A stretch of 16,070 nucleotides of DNA, taken from JAHIJO01 sp964486075. Its GTDB lineage: Bacteria > Verrucomicrobiota > Kiritimatiellia > JAAZAB01. Within the stretch, counting starts at the first letter, position 1; every line of letters begins with the position of its first letter. Below the pieces are notes generated by a model. The model had not been told where the DNA came from. It did no database searches and saw only the letters and a program-made list of their open reading frames with translations. The translations under genes were made by a program, and so were the position numbers. The stretch covers positions 1 to 16,070 of the forward strand of contig CAZALU010000072.1 in NCBI GenBank assembly GCA_964486075.1. Direction: 5' to 3'. Positions 5,954 to 14,283 of the stretch are shown here, one piece after another.

Positions 5954-6592
5954 TCAACGTCCGCCGTTTTCCTTGAGAAACTTACCGATCTCGCGGCGCC
6001 CGAGTGCGGTTGCCATGCGCCATGCCGTTTCACCGCTATCGGTGGTAAGGTTGATATCGGCTTTATGGGCGATCAGCATTTTTACCATTTTGAGGTGGTT
6101 GTACACAACAGCATCATGTAATGGCGTGCGCCCGGTCTTGTCTTGGATGTTAATCCTGGCGCCTTTGGAGAGCAATAGCTGGGCGACTGCCTGGTGTCCG
6201 GTTTTTGCCGCCTCGTGCAGCGGTGTTTCGCCGTCGTTGTCGGACTGGTTGATGTCTGAACCCTTATCCAGAAGTAATTTGACGATCTCGATTTGGCCAT
6301 TGGCGGCGGCCGCGAAAATCGGAGTTTCGCCATCGTCGTTTTGGGCGAGAATATCGGCGCCGTTGGCGAGCATAAAGATGACGACCTTTTGGTTGCCGTT
6401 CCACGCGGCGTGGGCCAGTGGCGTCCAGCCTTGCCGAGTTCGAGTGTTTATCAGGCTGGGATTGGCTTGGAGCAGGGCTTGGATCTGCTGGACGCTTCCT
6501 GTGGCAAAGAGCTGCTGGATTGTTTGAGCCTGACCGGAGTCGAGGCTTAGCAAACCGACCAGCATAATAAAGAGTATGAGACGGGCAGACAT
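5954..6592 (-). CDS. Exported ankyrin-repeat protein, first gene of the minus-strand operon
   Basis: Starting at the ATG at 6592, the 212-residue product has a signal peptide (MSARLILFIMLVGLL, with likely cleavage after GQA) and is otherwise made of ankyrin repeats. G-x-T-P-like repeat starts occur at residues 55, 88, 121, 154 and 187, exactly 33 apart, with a degenerate cap before and a partial repeat at the end. Ankyrin repeats bind proteins; no catalytic domain is seen, so the partner is unknown. An in-frame ATG at 6601 exists, but it overlaps the predicted -10 box and neither ATG has a Shine-Dalgarno site. The stop lies 2 nt from the OPRT-like ATG, so the genes are probably co-transcribed, an unexpected pairing of a periplasmic protein with cytoplasmic enzymes. 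Confidence 0.85.
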   Translation of the reverse strand: MSARLILFIMLVGLLSLDSGQAQTIQQLFATGSVQQIQALLQANPSLINTRTRQGWTPLAHAAWNGNQKVVIFMLANGADILAQNDDGETPIFAAAANGQIEIVKLLLDKGSDINQSDNDGETPLHEAAKTGHQAVAQLLLSKGARINIQDKTGRTPLHDAVVYNHLKMVKMLIAHKADINLTTDSGETAWRMATALGRREIGKFLKENGGR

Positions 6593-6599
6593 AGGCAGC

Positions 6600-6628
6600 A
6601 TTATTAAAAATCATAACTAAGAAGTCAA
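6600..6628 (-). promoter_or_regulatory. Sigma-70-like promoter of the ankyrin/OPRT/dihydroorotase/argG operon
   Basis: On the minus strand TTGACT (6628-6623; 5/6) is followed by a 17-nt spacer and AATAAT (6605-6600; 5/6). Transcription would start at about 6592-6593, that is at or one base before the ATG at 6592, which predicts a leaderless or nearly leaderless mRNA. Confidence 0.55.
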
Positions 6629-6666
6629 GTGTATAGGGTGCGCCTAAAAACTTTGGTAAAATAATG

Positions 6667-6695
6667 TAGACACTAATATTGGAGCATGCTATATT
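6667..6695 (+). promoter_or_regulatory. Sigma-70-like promoter of the TetR/efflux operon with candidate operator
   Basis: TAGACA (6667-6672; 5/6) is followed by a 17-nt spacer and TATATT (6690-6695; 5/6). The predicted start is near 6702, leaving a short leader that contains the Shine-Dalgarno site at 6714. The palindrome AGCATGCT (6683-6690) lies in the spacer, with further partial symmetry outside it; TetR-family repressors commonly bind such symmetric sites between -35 and -10, so it is a candidate autoregulatory operator. Confidence 0.5.
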
Positions 6696-6713
6696 CTATT
6701 CGTTTGTTAAAAA

Positions 6714-6719
6714 AAGGAG
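6714..6719 (+). promoter_or_regulatory. Ribosome binding site deciding the tetR-family start
   Basis: AAGGAG lies 8 nt before the ATG at 6728. This selects that ATG over the in-frame ATG at 6686, which sits inside the promoter spacer. Confidence 0.8.
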
Positions 6720-6727
6720 CTGACGAA

Positions 6728-7417
6728 ATGAATTCGACGAAATATTCGTTACGCGAAAGAAAGCACGCCAGGACCAAGCTGGCCTTGATGAGTGCTTTTA
6801 TCGAGCGTTTACGAAAGGCCCGTTTTGAGCACATCTCCATTCGGGCTGTGTGCAAATCCGTGGAAGTGTCGGAGAGCACCTTTTTTAATTATTTTCCGGA
6901 AAAAATCGATGTCATCACGTACTACATTAATCTTATGACCTTGAAGATTGTTTGGAAGGCGCGTCAAAAATCGCCCCGGGGCCAATATATTGCTCTGCTT
7001 ACCGCCTTTTTCGAGGAAATGGCGGATGAATTCAATAATGCCAATATCGCTTATCAGCTTATTTCGATCATGCTTGTTCAACAAGAAAAACCTAAAACAA
7101 GCTTTATTTCAGATATTGAAAAGCGTCTCTTTTTTCCAGAATTGGCGGGCATCGAACATATCGGCCCGCTTTTTATCGACGAATTCTTCAGGGACTGCCT
7201 GGATAGGGCGCAGAAAAACGGGGAATGCCCGGGCGGCGTTAATATTGCTAACGCATGGGTGTCCTTGATGGCAATCCTTGTCGGCACCTTGATCGCAGTT
7301 AAGTTCAGCGCTGCCGGTAAATATGGCGGCGTTAAGAGCGTGAAGTATCATTACCTGCGCCAGTTGCAGAGGCTTTGGACCGAATTGGACGTGAAAAACC
7401 GGAAAGGACAGAAATGA
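6728..7417 (+). CDS. TetR/AcrR-family transcriptional regulator of the efflux operon
   Basis: The 229-residue protein has the N-terminal TetR helix-turn-helix: ERKHARTKLALMSAF opens the domain, and the segment ISIRAVCKSVEVSESTFFNY (about 37-55) followed by FPEKIDV is the DNA-contacting part. The remaining roughly 165 residues form the usual variable ligand-binding and dimerisation helices, so the inducer cannot be read. It is the first gene of the efflux operon; its stop overlaps the adaptor start (ATGA). The promoter is in front of it, so it probably represses its own operon until a pump substrate releases it. Gene order regulator-adaptor-pump-channel in one direction differs from the E. coli acrR/acrAB arrangement, where the regulator is divergent. 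Local A+T content is higher than in the pump genes. Confidence 0.9.
   Translation: MNSTKYSLRERKHARTKLALMSAFIERLRKARFEHISIRAVCKSVEVSESTFFNYFPEKIDVITYYINLMTLKIVWKARQKSPRGQYIALLTAFFEEMADEFNNANIAYQLISIMLVQQEKPKTSFISDIEKRLFFPELAGIEHIGPLFIDEFFRDCLDRAQKNGECPGGVNIANAWVSLMAILVGTLIAVKFSAAGKYGGVKSVKYHYLRQLQRLWTELDVKNRKGQK
7404..7408 (+). promoter_or_regulatory. Ribosome binding site of the RND adaptor gene
   Basis: AAGGA inside the end of the regulator gene, 5 nt before the ATG at 7414. It favours this start over the in-frame TTG at 7375. Confidence 0.7.
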
Positions 7418-8619
7418 AAGCGAAGCAATGCATGAAATGTCTGCTGGCCTGCTTGGGGGTCTTGCTGGTTGGACTGTTGTCGACCGGGTGCGATAAATTA
7501 AAACAGGAGGGCGGGTCTCCACAAGGCTTGGTCCCGGAAGTGGCGGTGGTCAGCGTACGCTCCGAAGCTTTAACGCTCAATGCCGAATTGTCCGGTCGGG
7601 TTTCCGCCTTCCTGGTCGCCGAAGTGCGGCCCCAGGTGAACGGCATTATACAGAAACGTTTATTTGACGAAGGCGCTGATGTCCAGGCTGGCGACCTTCT
7701 TTACCAGATCGATCCGGCGTTTTATGCGGCTGCCTATGCCGGCGCCGAGGCGACTCTGGCCAGGACCGAGGCTAATTTGCCTCCGATCCGCCTGAAAGCC
7801 GAGCGTTACCAAGAGCTTCTGGCCATTAATGCGATCAGCCGCCAGAATTACGACGATGTGGCTGCGGCGCTTAAACAAACTACAGCCGAGATCGAGCTTG
7901 CCAAGGCGGCGATGGAAACTGCCCGTATCAATCTTGCTTATACAGGCATCAGTGCGCCTATCTCCGGGCGCATCGGCAAGTCGTCCGTGACCATCGGAGC
8001 TTTAGCTGTGGCGTATCAGCCAATACCCTTCACGACTATCCAGCAACTTGATCCGGTTTACGTGGACGTGCCCCAGGCCAGCGCTGATTTTCTGCGTTTG
8101 CAACGCGGCTTGGCCAGCGGCAGTCTGAAACGCGCCGGCGAAGGCCAGGCCAAGGCTCGTTTGATCCTCGAAGACGGAACCCACTATGCCTTGGAAGGCT
8201 CGCTGCTGTTTTCCGATGTCACCGTCGATCCGAGCACCAGCTCTTTTATCCTGCGCATTATCTTCCCTAATCCGGATTCCATCCTATTGCCGGGCATGTA
8301 TGTCCGGGCCGTTGTTGAAGAAGGAGTCAATGAGCAGGCGCTGCTCATTCCGCAACAGGGAGTTGCCCGCGATCCCAAGGGCAACGCACTGGTTATGCTG
8401 GTCAACGAGTCCGACAAGGTGGAGCAACGGGCGGTCATACTCGATCATGCCGTCGGCAATAGATGGTTGGTGAGCGAGGGACTGAAAGCCGGCGATCGGG
8501 TGATTGTCGAGGGCATGCAGAAAATCAGGCCGGGTGTGTTAGTCAAGGCTGTTCCGTTCGATGCGGCCAATGCCGGCGACGATTCGAGCGCTCCGTTGGC
8601 GGGAGCGGCCGCTAAGTAA
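7414..8619 (+). CDS. RND efflux periplasmic adaptor (AcrA/MexA-type lipoprotein)
   Basis: The adaptor bridges the inner-membrane pump and the outer-membrane channel. From the ATG at 7414 it has 401 residues, close to AcrA (397). A signal sequence (about 8-25) ends in STGC with lipidation expected at C26. The biotinyl-lipoyl-like half-motif VRPQVNGIIQKRLFDEGADV (71-90) is followed by an alpha-helical hairpin (about 105-172) with the common RYQELL...AISRQNYDDV stretch. The second lipoyl half starts at YTGISAPISGRIG (176-188), then come the beta-barrel and membrane-proximal domains (DPSTSSFILR, LLPGMYVRA, IPQQGV). The start overlaps the regulator's stop by ATGA, so translation is coupled; 54 nt separate it from the pump gene. 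Confidence 0.95.
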   Translation: MKAKQCMKCLLACLGVLLVGLLSTGCDKLKQEGGSPQGLVPEVAVVSVRSEALTLNAELSGRVSAFLVAEVRPQVNGIIQKRLFDEGADVQAGDLLYQIDPAFYAAAYAGAEATLARTEANLPPIRLKAERYQELLAINAISRQNYDDVAAALKQTTAEIELAKAAMETARINLAYTGISAPISGRIGKSSVTIGALAVAYQPIPFTTIQQLDPVYVDVPQASADFLRLQRGLASGSLKRAGEGQAKARLILEDGTHYALEGSLLFSDVTVDPSTSSFILRIIFPNPDSILLPGMYVRAVVEEGVNEQALLIPQQGVARDPKGNALVMLVNESDKVEQRAVILDHAVGNRWLVSEGLKAGDRVIVEGMQKIRPGVLVKAVPFDAANAGDDSSAPLAGAAAK

Positions 8620-8673
8620 GATCAACAGCCTGGCACGAGTTCCGTGGCGGATCAGCAATAAAGGGTTGCATTT

Positions 8674-11600
8674 ATGTTATCTAAATTTTTTCTGGACCGT
8701 CCTGTCTTTGCCTGGGTAATTGCCGTTGCCTTGATGGTGGCCGGATGCCTGGCGATCTACACCCTGCCGGTCTCGCAATATCCTCCTATCGCACCGCCGT
8801 CCATCGCCATTAGCGCCTATTATCCGGGGGCGTCGGCGGAGACGGTAGAAAACAGCGTGACCCAGATCATCGAACAAAAGATGACCGGGTTCGACAAAAT
8901 GCAATATCTTTCTGCCAGTAGCGACTCGGCTGGTTCTGCGCGCCTTGAACTGACCTTCGCTCCGGGCACCGATCCGGATCTGGCTTGGGCCCAAGTGCAG
9001 AACAAGCTCCAACTTGCCATGGCCAATCTGCCGGAGGTCGTGCAGCGCTCGGGTGTCAAGGTGGCCAAATCCACCCGCAATTACCTGATGATCGTGGGCC
9101 TGATCTCGGAAGACGAGAGCATGGACGGGGATGACTTGCGGGATTATGCGGTGTCCAGTTTGGAAAGAGTGCTTTCGCGGGTGCCGGGGGTGGGCGAAGT
9201 GGAAACCTTTGGCAGCCAATACGCCATGCGGGTTTGGCTGAACCCTGACAAGCTGACCGAATATCGAATGACGATTCAAGATGTTACCAGCGCTCTTAGG
9301 GTCTATAATGTAGAAGTCTCGGCGGGCCAATTTGGCGGCGCGCCGGCCATGGCCAACCAGCGCTTGAATGCCACAATTAACGTCCAGAGTCTGCTCAAGA
9401 CCCCCGAAGATTTTGGTGCGATTCCCATTCGTACCAATCCGGATGGGTCCGTGGTGCGGGTCAGGGATGTGGGACGCACGGAACTCGGGACGGAATCTTA
9501 TGGGATTGAAGTGTCTTACAATGGCAAGCCGTCCTCTGCGCTGGCCATTCGGCAGGCCGCCGGCGCCAACGCCTTGGATACGGCTAAAGCCGTCAGGGCC
9601 AAGATGACGGAAATGGCTGCTTATTTTCCGGCCGGCATGAAAGTTGTTTATCCTTATGATACCACGCCTTTTGTCAAGGTGGCCATCGAGGAAGTGGTTA
9701 AGACGCTGCTCGAGGCGATTGTATTGGTGTTTCTGGTGATGTATTTATTCATGGGCAATATGCGGGCCACGCTGATTCCGACCATTGCGGTGCCGGTAGT
9801 GCTACTGGGAACTTTTGCTATACTGGGGGTTTTAGGATTCTCCATCAACATGCTGACCATGTTTGCCATGGTATTGGCCATCGGCCTTTTGGTGGACGAC
9901 GCCATTGTGGTGGTGGAGAACGTGGAACGGGTTATGAGCGAAGAAGGGCTTTCTCCAAAAGCGGCCACAGCCAAGTCAATGAACCAGCTCACCAGCGCGT
10001 TGATCGGCATCGGGCTCGTGCTCTCGGCGGTGTTTGGTCCGATGGCTTTTTTTGCCGGATCAACCGGGGTGATCTACCGCCAGTTTTCCGTTACCATCAT
10101 AGCCTCAATGCTTCTTTCGGTGGTGGTGGCCCTGGTGTTGACACCGGTGTTGTGCGTGGCACTACTCAAGCCTGTGCCCAAGGGACATCAACCCGCGGCG
10201 GGCGGAGTATGGTTTCTGCGGTCGTTTTTTGCTTGGTTCGACCGCGTTTTCTTTCGAGCCAGGGATAGCTATGTACGCCTGGTCAGTCATTCTTTTACCC
10301 ACAAGGCCCGTTATGTGATCATATTTGTCCTGATCGTGGCGCTGATGGGGTTCCTGTTCAAGCGCATGCCTACCGCCTATCTTCCGGATGAAGACCAGGG
10401 CATCCTGATGGTGCAGGCCATGCTCCCGGCCAACTCGACTATTGAACAGACCAAGGTGATTATGAGTCAGATCAAGGACTATTTCCTGGAATGCGAAACG
10501 GATGCGGTTGAATCGTGCATGACAATTTCCGGCGTCAATTTCTCCGGACGCGGACAGAATGCCGGCATGTCTTTCGCCAAACTCAAGGACTGGGACCTTC
10601 GCAACCGGGATGATCTCAAGGTTGGAGCCATCGCGGGCAGAGCGATGGCGACTTTTTCCGGGATTCGCAATGCCATTGTTTTCGCCTTTGCGCCGCCGGC
10701 GGTCGTTGAGTTGGGCGCAGCCAAAGGGTTTGACTTCCAGTTGTTGGATCGTGGTGGACTGGGCCACGCCGGGTTGATGGCGGCCCGCAACCAGCTTTTA
10801 GGCATGGCGGCCAGGGAGCCAAGCTTAACCAAGGTGCGGCCCAACGGTTTGGAAGACGTGCCCGAGTATTGCGTTGATGTGGATTGGGAAAAAGCCGGTG
10901 TTTTGGGAGTGCCGATTGCCTCGATCCATAACACCATCTCGACCGCTTTCGGCAGCGCCTATGTCAACGACTTCATACAGGGCGGGCGCGTTAAAAGGGT
11001 CTATGCCCAGGCCGATGCGCCTTATCGCATGTTACCCGGCGATCTGGAGAAGCTTTATGTGCGCAATAATGTGGGCAAGATGGTTCCGTTTGCCTCCTTT
11101 GCGTCAGGCCGTTGGACATCCGGATCGCCTAGTCTGGAAAGATTCAACGGATTCCCCTCCATAAATATTCTGGGCGAGGCAGCTGCCGGGTGGAGTTCCG
11201 GCGAAGCGATGTCAGCCATGGAATCTTTTATCGAAAAGTTGCCGAAAGAAATCGGGTTTGACTGGGCCGGCCTTTCTTTTCAGGAACGGCACAGCGGGGC
11301 CCAGGCGGTGCCACTTTATATATTTTCCATTCTGGTGATCTTTCTGTGCCTGGCGGCTTTGTATGAGAGCTGGCCAATCCCGGTTTCGATTCTGCTGGCC
11401 TTGCCGCTGGGGGTAATCGGGGGCGTAATCGCATCCAGTTGTCGAGGATTGCCCAATGATGTTTATTTTCAGATCGGCTTGCTGGCAACCCTTGGGTTGA
11501 CCACCAAAAACGCGATCCTGATTGTTCAGTTTGCCAAGACCCGCATGGAAGAGGGCCAGGATCTGATCGAGGCCACTCTCGAAGGTGCCAAACTGAGGTT

Positions 11601-11856
11601 GCGCCCCATCATCATGACCTCACTGGCTTTCGGGTTCGGTGTTTTACCGCTGGCCATTGCGAATGGCGCGGGCGCCGGCGCGCAAAGGGCCATTGGCACT
11701 TCGGTGCTTGGCGGCGTGGTGACTTCCACATTCCTGGTGATTATTTTCGCCCCGCTCTTTTACGTGTTGATCGAAAAATACTTTGGCCGGCACAAGCGGC
11801 GTTCCGCAAACCAAGCCCTTGAGGCAAACGTATCTGGAGATCATTCAAATGGATAA
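8674..11856 (+). CDS. RND multidrug efflux transporter, HAE-1 (AcrB/MexB-type)
   Basis: This proton-driven inner-membrane pump forms a trimer and exports hydrophobic or amphiphilic compounds. Its 1060 residues match the family (AcrB 1049). The N-terminus FFLDRPVFAWVIAV (5-18) is typical, as are the PASxLPxVVQRxGV-like porter segment and two sets of membrane helices (first helix, about 335-560, and about 880-1040). The proton-relay residues are all present: D408 and D409 in LLVDDAIVVVENVER, K945 in GLTTKNAILIVQFAK, R975 and T982 in LRLRPIIMTSLAFGFG (AcrB D407, D408, K940, R971, T978). This distinguishes it from heavy-metal and SecDF-type RND proteins. An AAGGG site lies 8 nt before the ATG. 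Its 3' end overlaps the outer-membrane factor gene by 8 nt. Substrates cannot be read from sequence. Confidence 0.97.
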   Translation: MLSKFFLDRPVFAWVIAVALMVAGCLAIYTLPVSQYPPIAPPSIAISAYYPGASAETVENSVTQIIEQKMTGFDKMQYLSASSDSAGSARLELTFAPGTDPDLAWAQVQNKLQLAMANLPEVVQRSGVKVAKSTRNYLMIVGLISEDESMDGDDLRDYAVSSLERVLSRVPGVGEVETFGSQYAMRVWLNPDKLTEYRMTIQDVTSALRVYNVEVSAGQFGGAPAMANQRLNATINVQSLLKTPEDFGAIPIRTNPDGSVVRVRDVGRTELGTESYGIEVSYNGKPSSALAIRQAAGANALDTAKAVRAKMTEMAAYFPAGMKVVYPYDTTPFVKVAIEEVVKTLLEAIVLVFLVMYLFMGNMRATLIPTIAVPVVLLGTFAILGVLGFSINMLTMFAMVLAIGLLVDDAIVVVENVERVMSEEGLSPKAATAKSMNQLTSALIGIGLVLSAVFGPMAFFAGSTGVIYRQFSVTIIASMLLSVVVALVLTPVLCVALLKPVPKGHQPAAGGVWFLRSFFAWFDRVFFRARDSYVRLVSHSFTHKARYVIIFVLIVALMGFLFKRMPTAYLPDEDQGILMVQAMLPANSTIEQTKVIMSQIKDYFLECETDAVESCMTISGVNFSGRGQNAGMSFAKLKDWDLRNRDDLKVGAIAGRAMATFSGIRNAIVFAFAPPAVVELGAAKGFDFQLLDRGGLGHAGLMAARNQLLGMAAREPSLTKVRPNGLEDVPEYCVDVDWEKAGVLGVPIASIHNTISTAFGSAYVNDFIQGGRVKRVYAQADAPYRMLPGDLEKLYVRNNVGKMVPFASFASGRWTSGSPSLERFNGFPSINILGEAAAGWSSGEAMSAMESFIEKLPKEIGFDWAGLSFQERHSGAQAVPLYIFSILVIFLCLAALYESWPIPVSILLALPLGVIGGVIASSCRGLPNDVYFQIGLLATLGLTTKNAILIVQFAKTRMEEGQDLIEATLEGAKLRLRPIIMTSLAFGFGVLPLAIANGAGAGAQRAIGTSVLGGVVTSTFLVIIFAPLFYVLIEKYFGRHKRRSANQALEANVSGDHSNG
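11836..11840 (+). promoter_or_regulatory. Ribosome binding site of the outer-membrane factor gene
   Basis: GGAGA within the 3' end of the pump gene, 8 nt before the ATG at 11849. It selects this start, which also begins a correct lipoprotein signal, over the in-frame ATG at 11783. Confidence 0.7.
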
Positions 11857-13255
11857 GCACGGCTCCTGGTTATTGGCTGGCGCTCTTGTTTTGCTGAGCG
11901 GCTGTACTTTGATGCCAAAATACGATCAGCCGCAGATGCCGGTGCCGACGGCTTGGTCGCGCGATGCGGCCGAGACGCATACAGTCTCTACAACCAACGC
12001 GCCGGGCGCGGCCGAAATTCCCTGGCAAAGCTTTTATAACGATGCTCAACTGCAAAGCGTGATGACGCTGGCTTGGACGAATAACCGTGACCTGGTCGTG
12101 GCGGCCTTGACCGTCGAAAAGACACGGGCCATGTATCGCATCCAACGTGCCGATCTCTTGCCAACCCTGAATGCCGTGGGATACGGCACCCGGCAGGAAG
12201 TGTTCGCCAATGTTGCGGCGTTCGATGAAAAAGTAGACTTGGAATATTACAGCGTTGGCCTGGGAATCAGCTCCTATGAACTTGATCTTTTCGGGCGTAT
12301 TCGCAGCCTCAAGGAACGCGCCTTGGAGGAATATCTCGGCAGCGAACAGGCGCAGCGTAGTCTGCAGATAGCGTTGCTGGCCGAGATTGCCGGAGCTTAC
12401 CTGAACCTGGCCGCCGATCACGAATTGTTACAACTGGCCCAAGATACCTGGGCCAGCCAGAAGATGACTTATGAGCTGATCATGCGCCGTGTTGAAGTCG
12501 GCGATGCCTCCGAACTCGAATTGTATCAGGCTCAAACCCGTGTGGACGCGGCGCGGGTCGATATCGCCAAGTACACAGGCTTGGTTGCCTTGGACGAGAA
12601 CACGTTAAATCTTCTTGTCGGAACGCAGGTGCCGGAAGAACTTCTGCCGCGTGAGCTGGGGAGCATAGCGTTATTGAAGAATATTTCCGTCGGTTTGCCT
12701 TCGCAGGTTTTACAACGGCGGCCGGATGTTCTGCAGGCCGAAAGTCGGCTCAGGGCGGCCAATGCCGACATTGGCGCGGCCCGGGCGGCGTTTTTTCCTT
12801 CCATCACCTTGTCCACTAGTATCGGCACAATGGACGGCCAACTCTCCGGGCTATTCAAAGGCGGCTCGGGGGTCTGGAACTTTACACCGCAGATCACCGT
12901 GCCGATATTTAACACCGGCAGGAACACCGCCAATCTGGACGCAGCTAAGGCCGGTCGTGCTATTTGCCTGGCGCAGTACGAAAAGGCCATCCAGACGGCC
13001 TTTAAAGAGGTGGCTAATGCGCTGGCGCAAAGGGGGTCCATCCTGGATCAGCTTGCAGCGCAGGAATCGCTGGTCGCTGCCACGGCCGCGAGTTATAGTC
13101 TCTCCGATGCGCGTTACCGCAACGGAATTGACGGTTATTTAACCGTTTTGGACTCGCAACGTTCGTTGTATGGCGCGCAACAGGCGCTGATCGCCGCGCG
13201 CCTAGCCCAGCTTGCCAACCTGGTGACGCTCTATAAGGTATTGGGTGGCGGGTAA
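11849..13255 (+). CDS. Outer-membrane efflux channel lipoprotein (OprM/NodT family)
   Basis: This is the TolC-like channel of the tripartite pump. From the ATG at 11849 it has 468 residues; the signal sequence ends in the lipobox LSGC (16-19), with lipidation at C19. The mature protein shows the two-fold repeated outer-membrane factor structure: an early segment WQSFYNDAQLQSVMTLAWTN, and the family hallmark GLPSQVLQRRPDVLQ (282-296) followed by IGAARAAFFPSI (308-319). The last part (AYRNGIDGYLTVLDSQRSLY-like, ending NLVTLYKVLGGG) is typical of OprM. It overlaps the pump gene by 8 nt. Together with the two upstream genes it gives a complete self-sufficient efflux system. Confidence 0.95.
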   Translation: MDKHGSWLLAGALVLLSGCTLMPKYDQPQMPVPTAWSRDAAETHTVSTTNAPGAAEIPWQSFYNDAQLQSVMTLAWTNNRDLVVAALTVEKTRAMYRIQRADLLPTLNAVGYGTRQEVFANVAAFDEKVDLEYYSVGLGISSYELDLFGRIRSLKERALEEYLGSEQAQRSLQIALLAEIAGAYLNLAADHELLQLAQDTWASQKMTYELIMRRVEVGDASELELYQAQTRVDAARVDIAKYTGLVALDENTLNLLVGTQVPEELLPRELGSIALLKNISVGLPSQVLQRRPDVLQAESRLRAANADIGAARAAFFPSITLSTSIGTMDGQLSGLFKGGSGVWNFTPQITVPIFNTGRNTANLDAAKAGRAICLAQYEKAIQTAFKEVANALAQRGSILDQLAAQESLVAATAASYSLSDARYRNGIDGYLTVLDSQRSLYGAQQALIAARLAQLANLVTLYKVLGGG

Positions 13256-13259
13256 GGAG
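13254..13259 (+). promoter_or_regulatory. Shine-Dalgarno-like AAGGAG after the channel gene
   Basis: AAGGAG overlaps the stop of the channel gene but stands 17 nt before the ATG at 13277, too far for efficient use. No nearer in-frame start exists because an in-frame TGA lies at 13262-13264. The next gene may be poorly translated or use re-initiation. Confidence 0.4.
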
Positions 13260-13276
13260 TGTGAGCAGTTTGTGTA

Positions 13277-14251
13277 ATGCCAATCGTGAACTCTAAGATA
13301 ATATATTGCATCTCTTTGATCGTACTGGGTGCCGCTTCTTATGTATGGGCGCAAGACGTATTCTTTCTCGGCGGAATCATAACCGATACGAAAGAGCATG
13401 AGAATTCATTGGCGCTGCAGGTTGAAGCGGTGGAGCCATTGGGGGATCTATTTGCTTTAAGCCTCTCCTACCTGAACGAAGGGCACTTCTCGGAACATCG
13501 ACGGGATGGTCTTGCGGGGCAGTTTTGGGTTAGTCGCGATATGCCGGACGGACGCATTTCGCTGGCAGCAGGGATTGGTCCTTATTTGTATTTCGATACT
13601 GTCTCTGAGTCGTGGACTGACTATAAAAATGATCATGGAGTTGGGGCTATGACCAGTGTGGCGGCCAATTTTAACCTTGGGCGTCAAGCTCTTTTGCAGT
13701 TGCGCAGCAACTGGATTGTGGCCAGCGAGATTAACACTCTCTCCCTCTTTTTGGGGATTGGTTATCAGTTCAATCCTAGAGGTCAGACCGGCCCTCTTTT
13801 CAAATCGTCATTGCGGGAGCAGACGACACCCTGCAACGAAATTTCGGTGCTCGCAGGAAGGACGATTGTGAACAGCCTGGGGTCTGAACTTAGTTCGCCG
13901 TTGAATATCGAATATAGGAGAAAACTTTGTCGAAACATTGAATGGACGGTTGCGGGGCTTTATGAAGGCTGTAACGCTATGATCAACCGCTACGGTCCGG
14001 TCACGCAGTTTTGGGTGGTCAAAGATTTTTTCAATGATCATTATGCCTTGGGCGCCGGCGCCGGATGCTATTACGCTTTCGACCGAAAAGAAGGTGCGCT
14101 GCATGATGGCAGTATTGCCGGAATCATCTCGGCGACGACCACCTATCGCTTCCGTTCACACTGGCTGGTGCGCGCCACATTTAGTCGGGTTATGACCGAT
14201 TATGATCGTGACAGCGACGTATTATTGATCGGCGGCGGTTACATGTTTTAA
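13277..14251 (+). CDS. Exported outer-membrane beta-barrel protein with internal duplication
   Basis: The 324-residue protein starts with a signal peptide (cleavage likely after YVWA, residue 25) and ends in phenylalanine (GGGYMF), as outer-membrane barrels do. It is made almost entirely of alternating hydrophobic strands. Residues 27-165 and 187-324 look like two copies of one barrel module: QFWVSRD (82-88) matches QFWVVKD (244-250), GRISLAAGIGPYLYFDT (92-108) matches HYALGAGAGCYYAFDR (255-270), and both end in a LGIGYQF/IGGGYMF-like strand. The first copy has the YLNEGH...HRRDG pattern (65-78) that I recall from uncharacterised exported proteins of other Gram-negatives; the second has lost it. 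It lies 21 nt after the channel gene with no terminator between, so it may belong to the efflux operon. Function unknown. Confidence 0.8.
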   Translation: MPIVNSKIIYCISLIVLGAASYVWAQDVFFLGGIITDTKEHENSLALQVEAVEPLGDLFALSLSYLNEGHFSEHRRDGLAGQFWVSRDMPDGRISLAAGIGPYLYFDTVSESWTDYKNDHGVGAMTSVAANFNLGRQALLQLRSNWIVASEINTLSLFLGIGYQFNPRGQTGPLFKSSLREQTTPCNEISVLAGRTIVNSLGSELSSPLNIEYRRKLCRNIEWTVAGLYEGCNAMINRYGPVTQFWVVKDFFNDHYALGAGAGCYYAFDRKEGALHDGSIAGIISATTTYRFRSHWLVRATFSRVMTDYDRDSDVLLIGGGYMF

Positions 14252-14283
14252 ACCGGCCGCTGCTTCGACTCTTTGATGAAATG

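Noticed and set aside
6686..6727. Upstream ATG start for the TetR-family regulator
   Set aside because: It lies within the predicted promoter spacer, upstream of the expected transcript start, and lacks a ribosome site; the ATG at 6728 has AAGGAG at 8 nt.
7375..7413. Upstream TTG start for the RND adaptor
   Set aside because: It would put 13 charged residues in front of the lipoprotein signal sequence, whereas the ATG at 7414 has a ribosome site and the ATGA overlap.
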